Shown here: one piece after another, positions 37,407-48,721 of the stretch
Numbering within the stretch: position 1 is the stretch's first letter
Layout: every line of letters starts with the position of its first letter
Assembly (NCBI GenBank): GCA_029959195.1
Contig: CP114124.1
Coordinates: 1,240,001-1,304,000 of the forward strand
Direction: 5' to 3'
DNA from: Dictyophora rubrovolvata
Lineage: Eukaryota > Basidiomycota > Agaricomycetes > Phallales > Phallaceae
Length of the DNA stretch: 64,000 bases
Notes under the pieces: generated by a model
Databases searched by the model: none
What the model was told of the DNA's origin: nothing
The model's input: only the letters and a program-made list of their open reading frames with translations
Translations under genes and position numbers: made by a program

Positions 37407-38598
37407 ATGCATATTATTGTGATGATTCGTTATGTTTTCTTTGGTTAGAATTTTCATATTATTTCCATGTGGAGTGAGCTCAAATATTTCTTTCATTTAG
37501 CAATCGCCATACCCTCATTAATCGGTTTATTTGTTATATCAATTGTGGGCATGCACAACTCCGGTACGTACTTATTACATTCCATCCGAATTTTCTAGTT
37601 TCTCATAGCAGCTCAGTTACACTGTCCTCCAGTACTCTAATCTGGTCTCTTCTCATGTCCATTTATTTCATCTTACTGTAAGCCATCATTTATAGTATTT
37701 CTTTCTGCTAAACTAAATTTATCCTTAGTCTGATAATCGATTTCATTCGTACTAAATCTGGATTTGCTTATCGCTGCTTCATCTTCAAAATTTGGTGGGA
37801 GCTCATCTCTCTCACCATCTTCACGATAGTCACTATCAGTACGTAATATGTGCTGGCACTGCGCAATTTCTACATTGTTACAATTCTCACCTCTTGTTTT
37901 ACAGTCCTACTCGTCGCGGATGTTGTCAAACCTCAAGGAATAGCGTGTCTTCAACACAAAGCGACATCCGAGGAGTCAGGTGAGATTATTTCAGGGCTCA
38001 CCACTTTTTCTTGGACTCACAATCTTTTATAGTTCAACCGACTCAACTCGTATGTTCAATCAGCACTGCTGTATGGACATTCGAAATAATCATAGTCGTT
38101 GTTTGTAAGTTTCATTTCTCCCCGTCTTCATCTCTCCCACCTCAATAACGCTACTATCAAGCCTTCTGCTACATTTTTTTCCTCGGTGTCGTGACTGTCG
38201 AACAATTCGAACGCACCCCTTCCGTCGTCAAATCGGGTGTGCGGGATTTCAACTGGAGGGCGGACACCACTCCCCGTCCATACTATGTCGACCACGATCC
38301 TTACACCGGCTCCTCTTATGCCGCGGAATCGCTGGACCGTTCTTTGAACAGATACAAAGCTCGTCTTGCGAACTCCCGAGCTAATCAGCCGCAGATGACT
38401 TCTCGTGCTCCTCGTTACGTCGGCTCTTTGAATGCGAGTCGTTCGACCTTTACTACCGCACCATCATCCTCGAGCGTAGCTTTTACCGCCCCTTCATCCT
38501 CAAACGTTGCCTTCGCCGACCCTAGAAGGATGGAAGAAGCTCATATTCGGCCTATACCTGGGGGCACCCGTTTTATTGAACAACTTGATAATGATTAA
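37407..38598 (+). CDS. Four-helix membrane protein, MARVEL-like, function unknown
   Basis: Small integral membrane protein with four predicted helices: MIRYVFFAIAIPSLIGLFVI; STLIWSLLMSIYFILLLIID; LISLTIFTIVTIILLVADVV; and FEIIIVVVFAFCYIFFLGVV. This layout resembles fungal MARVEL-domain proteins, but no diagnostic motif confirms it. Two in-frame ATGs exist (37407 and 37422). Five short introns join in frame; the second donor is GTACTT. The hydrophilic C-terminal tail (about 130 residues, VEQFERTPSVVKSGVRDFNW to TRFIEQLDND) is cytosolic by the usual even-helix topology. The tail carries a near-perfect internal repeat (APSSSSVAFT, APSSSNVAFA). Organisation may relate to membrane domains such as eisosomes; that is a guess. 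Confidence 0.68.
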
Positions 38599-39001
38599 TG
38601 GAGGTCGATTACGTTTCAGTGTAAAGTATTAGTGAAACATTAGTAGCCTCAGTAGACGACATGTTCTCTCCTTCATAGTATTCACTGGTGTCAATAAAGT
38701 TTTTTTCTCTCTTCCCAATATGTCATCGTGTATTGATTTTAACTCAATCTCGATAATATCTACAGAGGAATCGAAGAACGACTGTCTTCACCACTACACG
38801 TACACCGATACCTAATTAGTCCAACGAAACAGCTACAAATGAAGGATCCTTAATGGGATCGTGACAAAAATAAAAGAGGGGAATAATTCAGTGGGATTTT
38901 CTGTGAGATAATTAATCATGGTGGGTGAAACGGAGGTTATATTACACCGGGGAGTAATATTGTATCCATAATAAATAATTGAGGAGGGTATACGTAGAAA
39001 A
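38599..39001. other. Convergent 3' region
   Basis: This 403-base region lies between two convergent genes. It is AT-rich with no coding frame and presumably carries both polyadenylation regions. Confidence 0.5.
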
Positions 39002-42000
39002 TCACAATGCGCAACCGATCTAAAAAGGAGAAAGAAAGAGGGAAAGAATTAGGATCAACAATCCTCGCAAGAAAACCAAGCAAAAAAAGCGACACTTACG
39101 GTTCCCTCTTCAGAAGGTTCATATGTCATTGCAGTCATCGTACTTCCTGCGCTCAACCGACTCATCATCTTTCTCACTGTATCAGGTGACTCTTGTCTCG
39201 GAGTGCTGTCTCTGTCTTGAAATACATCGTCAAATGGATCGTTGACTATCTCAGCTGAGGAGGCTTCTACTGGAATCGGATGGTCAATTAAAGAAGCACC
39301 GGAAGTTTCATCAGAGAATGGATCATTCTCGTGCGACGCGGATGACGTCAAATTTCTGTAGGTCCGCTTGACACGAATTGTGGAGGCGGTACTACGGGTA
39401 CTGCGAACGCTAGGGGAACTACGAATGCTAGCTGCCGAACTGTGTCCAACGCTCGAGCCATCTCTAAATCCGCTGAGAGTAGACCGATCGTCTTCTGAAT
39501 CGTCCGCCTGTAAATGATCTCCAAATGGATCTCCAATAAGCAGCTGGGGAATAGGCGATAATCTAGGAATATTCGACAACGGCTCTCTTGGAATTTCCAC
39601 GCTGGGTGTGGGTGAGTGAGCCAGCACGCTCCGATATTCACCTTCGGCAGCGTGGGATTGACTTTCTGTCGTTCCTCTTTCTTCGTCAGCGTGCTCCTCA
39701 CTTGGTGAAACAGGGGTATAAGGAGTCTCAGAACTGGTAAAGAGGCCGCCAATGGGTTCAGGGGGAGGAATGGAAATTCCCATTCCACCACTTTCACCAT
39801 CAATATATGCCATGTCCTCTTGTAAGCGAATGGGTCTTCTAGCTCTATATCTTCGACGGATAAGGAGAAACGTTACCGCTGCCAGAATAAGTGCAGCTAC
39901 AACGGCGCCGACAAAAGCCCCAACGATAGCTTTTGTATGATTACTCTTACTTGCAGTTGCGTTGGATATCGGTACTTGCGTAACACTACAAATAATAGTT
40001 CATCGGATAGAAAATAAAGAGAAGGGACCACTACTCACATCACGGATGACGATGGTGGTTGGGTAACTGTAGTGTGAGTTGGGACAAACGAAGTGAAGGT
40101 AGTGAGCCCTGCTGGATTATTTGTGGTAAACGTCATTGGAACAGAGGTGAGTTCAATAATGGGTGACGGAGTGAACATCCTAAGAGAGGGATTAGGTGTT
40201 GTTTGTTTGGGGATTGCAATATTCAGCTTACGAGGTGGATGTAACCAGTCGGAACGACGATGGTGATATATGGGAAGCGAGGGCTGCAACGCTGTAAGGA
40301 AAAGGTAAAAGGCATGAGCTAATAGCTTGAAGGTGAAGAATGACAATACATACCCTGAACTCGGACTTAACACTAGCGACGCGGGTGTAGGACTAGAACT
40401 TTTCAGTCAAAGGCTGATAGCCTGAAGGCGAAGAATAACGATACATACCGAGGCTTTGAACTTGTAGCTGGCGACGCGGATGCCGAACTAGAGCTTCTCA
40501 GTCAAGAGGATGACAATTAACGCATAAAAAGTACGCACGTAGGAAAAAGGTTACTCGACGTGGGCAGACCAATAAAGGCGGCAGAATTACCACCACTACT
40601 CCTGTTTTCGTCTGTGCTCATTTTTTGACCTGGTTCGCTACTCCCTGCGGGGCTATTGTCAGTCTGTGACTTGACCTCGCTCTCAGTTGCAGTCGGGGCA
40701 GGATTAGGTGTTGGCTTTGGCTTCGAAGAGGGTTGCATAGGGTCGGGATTGGCCAAACTTGGTCGTGAGTTGTTAGGAGGTTGACTTTGGCCCGGACTCG
40801 GTTCAGGAGGAGAGGGGTTCTGAGCTGGACGGGAGGCTTCGGGAGCCGAGGACATCGGGGGGGCTGGCGTTGGCTCATGGGACGGTGTGTTCATACCGCC
40901 ATTATTAGAACCATTGCCGCTATTACCAGCACGTGTAGGAACCGCGGAAGCTGCAGGAGCATTGCCGTCTCCGCTATTTTGAGAACTTTTTGCAGGAGCT
41001 TGAGGCGGCGGATCCTGTGAAGAACCAGGCTGGTTTGGGGGATGGTCCGGGGTGAAACTTGGCAAAGAAACGGACGTTAGTATCGCTGGGGGCTTAGTAG
41101 CCGACGGCTGTGAAAAAACTGGGCTGTTCTGCGTAGGATTTGGTTTTTGATCAGTCGGTTTGTCCGACGAGCCAATGGATACAGATATGGCTGCCAGCGA
41201 AGTCGTAGCAGGACCTCCATTTTTGAACGACGTTGGATTAACCGTCGGAAATGATTCGGAAGGTCCATCCGTGGGCGATGACTTCCCATCTGGAGAACTC
41301 GGGAGGGGTTTTGGTGTGCTGCTTTGGGATGGCGGGAGCTGGGACTGGGGACCGAACGATCCTGATGGACTTGGCGGTTGCGGTTGCTGTTTCTGAGAGC
41401 CTTGGGAAGGGTCTGGTCCGGGATCAGACGGGTTATTTGGTCGTCCAGTGGGCACAGGTATAACTACTGCTGTCGAAGTCGCACCGGGGTCACCGTTTTT
41501 TGACGTCTGAGAATCAAATGGGTTATTCTTGCCTTGAGACGCACCACCTAATTCAATTGTAAAATGTTTCTGCAGGGCCACTTGTCGGGTTATGAAGGCT
41601 TACCAACTGGAGAACTTGAGGCCGGTTTATCTGCACTCTGAGACGGCGGGAATGTTGAAGTGAAGGGAAAATTCGCCGATGATTCTGCTGAAGATAAGGA
41701 TGCGAGTGTAGGCTCGTTCGACGGCTGTGGTCCCTGCTTAAACGGATTGGACGGAGTTGGGGTGCTCTCAAACGGGCCTTGTCGCGAGCTACTCGATTCC
41801 GTTGGAAAACTTCCGGGAAATTTACCTGACGACGATGACTGCCCAGGCGGTGGAAAATCCTGTTGAGACGCGGACTTGGATGGTGAGCTATCGGAGGGAT
41901 TTTTTGTTGGGTCACCCGGAAAATTGCCGGAACCTGAGTCGGGCCCGTGAGGTGTGGATGTCGGTGACGCAGGGTTGTCTGTTTTCGCTGGGGATCCAAA

Positions 42001-42669
42001 TTTGGATATGCTAGACGATGATAGACCAGTTTCTTTCGCGGATGAGCTTTGAGACGGATTAGATGGAAGACCTGTCCCTTTGGGATTACCAAAAGGTGGT
42101 GGTGCGCTCGGCTGAGACGATACAGAACTTGCGCCATCGCCATCAGGAGGCTTGTTGGTAGATGTTATGCCGGATTGGCCATTTTGACGACCGGTTGATC
42201 CAGATGGTGTTGGAGAAGAAAAACTACGAGTAGATTCCGGAACTCCTCCGGATTTTTCAGCTCCGGCTGGACCTCCATTACCCGAAGGTTGTTGGGGAGG
42301 GATGGAAGCTGATTCCGCAGGTGGACTCTTACTTAGGGGTGAGGCAGGAGAAGGCGGGGGAGTTGGTTTCGTAGAGGGCGGAGAAGCCGAAGGTTTATCT
42401 GGGGATGGATTTGGCGAGTTTCCAGAATTCTCTGGTGAGCTGCTTGGTAATGAAGGTTTGTCTCCTGAGGGCGAAGCTGGCGGTGGGGAAGTCGCTGAAC
42501 CACCGTCACTGGGGGGTCCCGAGTTACTGGTGGAACTATTGGGGGATCCAGCCTGTTCTGCTCCAGCTTTTGGCTCGTCAGGCGAACTCGCTGTTGCTAA
42601 AAACATGTCAACCAACAAAATAACACGTAACGCTCGAAACGACTTACGCTTATCCTCTACTTGAACCAT
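39002..42669 (-). CDS. Large mucin-like single-pass membrane protein, sensor-like
   Basis: About 1,000 residues. The ectodomain (42600-40550) is almost entirely Pro/Ser/Gly/Asn-rich (SPENSGNSPNPSPDKPSASP and similar), the composition of heavily O-glycosylated fungal mucin sensors such as Msb2 or Wsc proteins, though no WSC or other named domain is present. Small Ser/Thr-rich exons lead to FTTNNPAGLTTFTSFVP. One membrane helix follows (AIVGAFVGAVVAALILAAVT, then FLLIRRRYRARR), and a 260-residue acidic tail holds three DPF motifs. The exon break at 41531-41581 is a 51-base intron (GTAAGC donor), not a frameshift. The last exon codes only IGCAL and stops at 39002. The ATG at 42669 is followed by an optional in-frame intron that decides whether a signal-peptide-like segment exists. 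No function is assigned. Confidence 0.7.
40321..40509 (-). repeat. Tandem 95-base duplication carrying an exon and its splice sites
   Basis: Copy 1 (40321-40415) and copy 2 (40416-40509) align along their length, including the intron text (TAGCTTGAAGGTGAAGAATG against TAGCCTGAAGGCGAAGAATA) and the exon (ACTAGCGACGCGGG against AGCTGGCGACGCGG). Each copy gives a Ser/Ala/Pro-rich exon of about 45-48 bases in the mucin-like gene. Confidence 0.8.
42597..42647 (-). other. 51-base in-frame intron (possibly retained) at the 5' end of the mucin-like gene
   Basis: Donor GTAAGT (42647-42642), TTGAC branch-like site and TTTTTAG acceptor ending at 42597 make a full intron. Its length divides by three and it has no stop. 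Spliced, the protein starts MVQVEDKPTASSPDEP. Retained, it starts MVQVEDKRKSFRALR followed by VILLVDMFLATASS, which resembles a signal peptide. Confidence 0.6.
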
Positions 42670-43610
42670 GAGTTGTGGAGGCTAATCAAGAAATGCCAGG
42701 AATGATGACCGAGTGGGTGTCTTAAAAGAACTACAAACAGGAATTAAAAGTAAAGGGGGGTGCCTTAGAGGCTGAGATAAGTTAGAAGATGAAGGAAATG
42801 ACAAAAAAAGAAAGAGGAAGCGGTTGCACGTATGCACTAAAAGATGAGCTGAGGTGAACTGAGTTGCGATTCGGATCACTAAAGGAGCATGGAAAAATTA
42901 GGTGGAGCAGAACTAAATATCATTTAACGAATCGCAGCGTTGGATCAAAGGTACTCGACTTCTGCGCTTCGGCATGGCCGCAAGGGGATTGGCCGTTATA
43001 TGCCCGGCTTGTCCTGGCTATGTTAAGCAGTTTACGCCGGTTTCCCAGCAGTTTGGGAGAATTGGGCATGACACCGGCAGGATCAAAAAAGTTGTGTATA
43101 GCGTATCGGCGTGCTCAAACCGGGAAAACAACTCGATGTGGCAAGCACGTTTATGTTTATGCTTTGAGCTGATTTGATGATATTGACGTCAGCTTTGATC
43201 GATTGTCATCTTTATTCGTGCTGATGATAATTGTTAGGAAACATGTCACCAAGGGGAAATGAAACGCCACTTGCTGCCATAAACTGTCTGGGTTTAGCCC
43301 TGTAATGGGGAAGAATAGCGTTCAGGCTCATCAAAGTGCTTTTCTCTCTGGAGCCCGTGAGCTGTGCGTTCTCCGTTCACATGGTTTGAAATGAAGCGGT
43401 GTTTAAGCTCGGTGGCTCTTTAGCGCGAGTTTCAGTCGATTGTTATTCGGACGGTCATCGAGGTCATCTCAGATCCTTCGGGTAATGGGCGCTTATATGA
43501 CGCGGACCCCGCGTACTGTATATTTTGTTGATAAGCCAGTAAGGGAAAAGAAGCTCCTTTTTCAGGATGTTGCTATCATGTCCTTCAAATTAGGTTGACT
43601 AATAAAATCA
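42670..43610. other. Gene-free 0.9-kb stretch
   Basis: It contains the mucin-like gene promoter, with a CT-rich tract on the minus strand near 42780-42830 typical of fungal transcription starts, and the 3' end of the SAM carrier. The frames at 42864-43177 are discussed under rejected items. Confidence 0.5.
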
Positions 43611-44724
43611 CTACGTTTGTAAACCATATATAACCCATTCATATACACCCAGAAAAACAGCACCGCCAGCTGAAATCCACAACGTCCGAGGCAATACCCC
43701 AGAAAAAAGAGCATTGACTCCTTCCGTTCGGTATATTTCCCCCAAGTATGCCGTAAAAGATCTTCGAGCGGCGCCAGCCTGAAGTAATCGTGCTCAGTTT
43801 GGCCTTTCAATAAAAACAAATGCAAGACATACCCGCATGTCTAACATTATTCGTGTTTTGAGAACGTCTAGTGGTGTAGTTGCCGCGGCAGCGATTCCAC
43901 CAGCAATACTACCGCATGTAGCGGCTTCATGTGCGTATAACGACTTACGCCCTAATCGACTAGCAAGTTGCTTTTTGAATAATTCATATAACGGAAATTG
44001 TATTGATGTAAATGGGATCTGTTAGTTGGACATGGCGATGCTTAACAAGAGTATATACTGACAACAATTCTTGGAACGTACTTCACGCATTACAGTGATG
44101 CCAAATCCTCTGTAAAACCCTCGAAGGCCTTCCGCATGAAATGTTTCTTTCACGGATATCAAAGACGATATAGCAGCAGTTTTGCCGAATGTCGATGTTT
44201 GTGAGCGGGTTTTTATGACCTCTGTAGGAACACGGACGACGCACGCTGCCTTATGAGAACTGTAGTTGAGGTAACGAGGTATAAAAAAGAAACGAGACAT
44301 ACAACTTCTGCCACAGAGGCGGAAATGATATGCGTAACAGAGGCCAAATTTTGCGGAATAGGTAGATTATGCTTTAGATTATCGTAAACGGCGAAAAATA
44401 TAGCAGCTTTGAGAATGCTGTCAATCAATTGACTTCCGAAAACGAATGTGTGATAAACTACCTCCCGGAGAGCTTCCTACCATAACACTGCCAATCCCCT
44501 GGTATATACGCCGAAAGCCGCCAGCGCGAATGAATCCTTGAGGAGACTGTAGTCGGGTCTTTATGGTATCAACGGGGAAAAATAATAGATCCGTGGCAGA
44601 ACCAGCTGCAGCCCCAGCCTAAGTTGATTAACATTATTCTTTTTGAGCGAGAGTTTTTCTTTCTTTCAGAAAGGAAATGATCTACCAAGAGGGATTGTGC
44701 AAACGTCGGCTGTGGAGAGTTCAT
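43611..44724 (-). CDS. PET8: Mitochondrial S-adenosylmethionine carrier (SLC25A26/Pet8 type)
   Basis: Inner-membrane carrier exchanging cytosolic SAM for matrix S-adenosylhomocysteine. It starts [20 protein letters not shown] at 44724. Three mitochondrial-carrier repeats show the Px[DE]xx[KR] signatures [18 protein letters not shown] and [29 protein letters not shown] and [20 protein letters not shown] are typical of the SAM-carrier subgroup. The end is [14 protein letters not shown] with the stop at 43611. There are about five introns. Length is about 280 residues, right for the family. The upstream in-frame ATG at 44757 is less likely because the family N-terminus is short. Confidence 0.9.
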
Positions 44725-44929
44725 CGAGAGAGCTTGAGCTCGGCCCGGACGCGCCACACGGTTACAGAAGACTTATTGTGCACCGAGGTGGCCGGGGGTC
44801 AGGAGAACGTCTGACTGCTTCTGAGAATCGTGCGCAGATCTGCATCATGGTCCTTAGGAGTGGAAGACATTATAAAAATACATGTTGTTCTATCTAGTGT
44901 TTGTGAATAATTGAAGTAGTATGCAAATA

Positions 44930-46397
44930 TTAATTACTTTTCATGTGAGTCTTGGAATCTGAGCCTCTATGTTCTTCCTTCTCTTTATTATTCCCCGATG
45001 TGGTATATAAAATTGTTCCGAAAAATACCATACTCCCTCCGATACTCAGCCTGCTATCCCAGCGATTATTAAACCACCAGACGCTGATGCACAGACTAAG
45101 CGCTTTTCGAGCTGTAAGGACCAAGTTAGTTGACACGGATGAAACCATCTGAGGTCATAGTGGGTCAAGATTAATGGATAGATCACGATCAATGAGCGTT
45201 ACCACATACCGTAGATAGCTTGTTGACGGATGATGTGCATAGGAATTGAGTAATTAAGTTCAATGCAAGATAGATAAATGAATGAGTTGCTCCTCCAAAG
45301 GTATTCCGATCTGATGTCGATAATGATGAAAATCCATGCTCAATATCTGATTTGAGAAAGAAAAACATGGGTAATGAAAACAAGTGCTGCGTGATGAGAT
45401 GAGTTTACAGCTCAACGACGTGCCCGAGACCACCGAGTGACATACGGTATAAAATACACCTTCCCTCCAATGAGGCCCGTATCGTTTATAGGTTCGTTCT
45501 TGAAGTATGCCATAATATCCAGTAAGGATAGAAGCCAAAATTAGCATCGATATTCCGATTGAATATTGCCTGACATCGCTCGACTTCTGTGAATTCGACC
45601 CAGACGACGATGATGGACCCGACATCGTGGCCAAAATCACGCCGGCAGTAACTACTACAACCGCAATCTACATAATTGAATTGCCCATGAGAAAGCAAAG
45701 CATTTTGCGGACAACCTAAACATACTATTTGAGAAAAATTATATTTTTTATCCATCGCAAAATAACCGAAAAACATAGATACCGCCAGGCCTGACATCGA
45801 CATTCAGCATTCAACGGGAGAAATGAGAATACAAGGGGCCTACATACCCGAAGAACGAACGATAATTTGTACCGTAAGGGGAACTTTGTAGGAGAACGAC
45901 CAGTTATTAAGTAAAGACATGCAGAACATTAATATTACTTGAACAAGCCAGGTCGATCGGGGGATGGCAGCAGGTTTTAAGTGGGGAATCCAGGTCAAAT
46001 GTCCATCTTTCCGAAATGTAACAAAAGAAAAAAGACCTTGAGTAGCTATAAAGGTCATCTGCGTGAACGTTAATGCGGAGCCTAATTAATTTTTGCTAAT
46101 TGTTAATTTTGAAAAATTGAAAGCGAAAACCTACGAACCAAAATCAGCACCCCGCTTGAGAAGCATTTCCAAAGACCAAGCATTTCTATAAGTCTCGAGA
46201 ATTAGTTTATGAATGGGAAAAAAAGAAGGTATTAAGTCTTACGTGCAGCAACCGCCGAAGACCAAGGCGATGATGAAAACATAATCGAAGACTGCCAATA
46301 GGCCAGTTTGAACCACTGCAGCACTAGAAGGGGTGTTATCCACGACTTCTGCGGATTTATTGGACCGCTGGGGCCTCTTTCTAAGCTTAGAGGTCAT
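44930..46397 (-). CDS. YEA4: UDP-sugar transporter, UAA/SLC35B family (Yea4-like)
   Basis: ER/Golgi nucleotide-sugar antiporter, probably for UDP-N-acetylglucosamine and so linked to chitin and glycan synthesis. It starts MTSKLRKRPQRSNKSAEVVD at 46397, a basic cytosolic N-terminus. Ten hydrophobic helices follow, including TGLLAVFDYVFIIALVFGGC, PLTVQIIVRSSGLAVSMFFG and FGGSMV-type late helices. The family motif around YKVPLTVQIIVRSSG matches the NIPVPLHIIFRSGG pattern of UAA members. PHWREGVFYTHLFSLPMFFF is also typical. The C-terminus is lysine-rich (NKEKEEHRGSDSKTHMKSN) and could aid ER retention. Several introns. Exact substrate is inferred from the subgroup only. Confidence 0.85.
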
Positions 46398-46597
46398 AAC
46401 CAAAAACGTAAGAACGTGTACGTTCCGGTGCAAGTCTTAACTCTAAGAAAAACTCTAAGAAGGCTTGCAGTGGGAATTGAAGTTTTCATGGCTTTGCTGA
46501 GTAAGCGATGTGACGTCACGCTTGACATAGGCTAATAGCATTCACTAGCATTGGAATATATACAATACAAAGCATAGAAATTATAATAATACAAGGT

Positions 46598-47174
46598 TTA
46601 AGATATTGGACGAGGCTCCGAATTTGGATGAGAGCCAGCAGAAAATCCCCGCATTTCCTGTCTACCCGCTTCAGCAATCGCAGCATTCTTCGCAGCACCG
46701 TCCTTATTTCCCAATGCTCGGTCGAGAGCAGACATTACATTTCCTCTAACCACTTCCCCGGCTCCCTGTGAATTCAACGCTAAGATACACTCATCTACTC
46801 AGTAATCCAAGAGAATAGTAACGTACGTGTATTCCTTTGAAAACGCCATGAACATTCTTGCCAGCAGTATCACCACACGTTGCCGTACCATCATCTGTAG
46901 TCGATTGTGCAGGTCCAGTGTAAGCATGTCCGCCTCCTGCGGGTTCTGTAGCACTTTGATTATAAGGATGTCCTGTTGACATATTGACATTGTTTTGATT
47001 TGTCGAGTCTAACGTGTGCCCCTCCGGAGCAGCTTGAACCGGACTTTGCGGTGCTCCTGCTGTTACGTTAGTTTGTTTGAACTGGGAGTGATTCACGTCC
47101 GGATTCGTGGTGTATGCCTCGTTCATGACATTTCGTGGTCCCATACTCGGGTATGAACCTGCTGGTGCGCTCAT
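46598..47174 (-). CDS. Small hydrophilic protein, function unknown
   Basis: Two exons give about 170 residues with no signal peptide or membrane helix. The start is MSAPAGSYPSMGPRNVMNEA at 47174; a non-ATG extension is possible but unlikely. The first exon is Asn/Gln/Thr-rich and disordered. The second exon begins at an acceptor near 46770 and encodes a conserved-looking helical block, GVFKGIHGAGEVVRGNVMSA followed by LDRALGNKDGAAKNAAIAEA, that resembles small stress-type or CsbD-like proteins found in many basidiomycetes. It ends EPRPIS. I cannot assign a function. Confidence 0.65.
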
Positions 47175-47399
47175 CTTTGCTAGGGTGGGCAAATTACGAG
47201 GAGAAATTGATGAGTAAAAACAATAAGCTTGCCGAAGCTAAATACTAGTTGAGACACATTGAAAGGTTCCACTATGACGTTTATTCGTCTCAAAGGTGCT
47301 GGTGGGTCTCAGACAAACCCATCACGTGAAATCCAGTTGATGTCATATTATTAGCCATGATTCATAACATAACATAAAAAAAAACATATTGCATGATCT

Positions 47400-48721
47400 C
47401 TACCATCCGAAAATCATATCTGATATCTTAGACAATGCAGATCCCTGAGATAGTTCATTTGCTTGAACTCGAGTGGGTGTAGTCGTTACTACTGGCTGAG
47501 TTTTGGGTTTATTTGACGGAGTCTTGAATGCTGCTGATGACGGCGCCAGTGTCAGCGGTGTACCGAAACTTGTGGAACGATTGAACGCGGGAATAAGACT
47601 GTCTTTAGAAGTCTCTGCAGTAGGAGGCGAACCTGGAGCTCGTGGTCCGGATGTGTCCATAGGAAAGTCCACAGAAGATGATCCGTTCTATTCAAAGGAT
47701 TGATGGATATTTTACGACACAGAACAATGAAATAACAAACTCACCGTTTTAGCAACTCCAATCATGTACATTTCATCCATTATCTTCCCGTTCCTTCTCA
47801 AAGCACGTTCAGCTTCCCATGAGTTACGGAATCCAATAGTAAACCACATCCCATTTTCACTAGGCTCAGGCTCAGTCGTATCACCAAGGCTCTGGAACAA
47901 TTTCACAACAGGTTCGTAGAGATCAAGTGGGTATCCGAAAACGTTCAGGTATACAATTTGGGGGGTATTGGTTTGTAATTGAACTTGTTGGACTGGTCGA
48001 AATCGTGGAGAGCCAGTTTGAATGTCCTATGGGCAGTGATAATGAATGGAGGAGACTAAGAAGTATCTCAAAGTTATGTAAACTTACCCTCCGCTGAAAA
48101 AGACTTACATGTGCCTCTCCCATCGTATCCGTGAGAGATGCGGTCGGAGGCGCGTCATCGTCACCAGAAGTAGACGGACGTTGACGGCGAGATCTTAGTC
48201 ACACATGTCAACAATTGAGTTCACAACCATTTGAGGCATGCTTACTTGCTACGCTCAAACATGGACTCCAAACCAAACTCGGACGGTGACGTTCTTGAAG
48301 CCGTAGGATTGAACTTTGTAGGAATGATTGGAGGCTCTTCCATTAACTGTCCGCTAGTGGGCGTTGTCTGTATGAAGTATTTGATGAGTCTATACACAAA
48401 GGCAAGAATTTATGAAGCAATAATACACGTACGTTATTCTGCGTCATACTCTTGGAGAAGAAAGTTCAGAATTAACAAAGAGTAAGTGAGGACTCAAAAT
48501 GATCGACAAACCATTAGAAATCCAGGTTGATAATGCGACCTAGACGATGTAAACGGGTCATTAAGCCCACTGGCAGTAGCACCAGTGGCACTCCATCCAA
48601 TAGACGAAGACGAGCTAGCAGAAAATGGCATGGTGGGTTGGGAATGAGAATGTGGAAAACTGAGCCGGTTAGACCTGTCCGCTGGGGCTAAGGGCGAAGA
48701 TGTGGATTGTGAAGGAAACAT
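47400..48721 (-). CDS. NUP53: Nucleoporin Nup53/Nup35
   Basis: Inner-ring nucleoporin that ties the pore scaffold to the nuclear membrane. It starts MFPSQSTSSPLAPADRSNRL at 48721, in a disordered Ser/Pro-rich N-terminus. The Nup35-type RRM (IVYLNVFGYPLDLYEPVVKL, then GMWFTIGFRNSWEAERALRR and NGKIMDEMYMIGVAKT) spans about 47990-47750. The C-terminus SALSKISDMIFGW is a short amphipathic helix like the membrane-binding end of Nup53/Nup59. About five introns. FG repeats are few, as in relatives. The gene is divergent from mS45. Confidence 0.9.

Noticed and set aside
41531-41590. Apparent frameshift splitting the mucin-like ORF
   Set aside because: The break is a canonical 51-base intron (GTAAGC donor, TTGAATTAG acceptor) that joins the two frames.
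42302-42664. Gly/Glu-rich open frame on the plus strand
   Set aside because: It is the antisense shadow of the Pro/Ser-rich mucin coding sequence; composition explains its length.
42864-43177. Frame with GLAVICPACPG, reminiscent of the CxC cluster of KDZ-type DNA transposases
   Set aside because: Only a few residues match, the frame stops soon, and no other transposase motif or terminal repeat is nearby.
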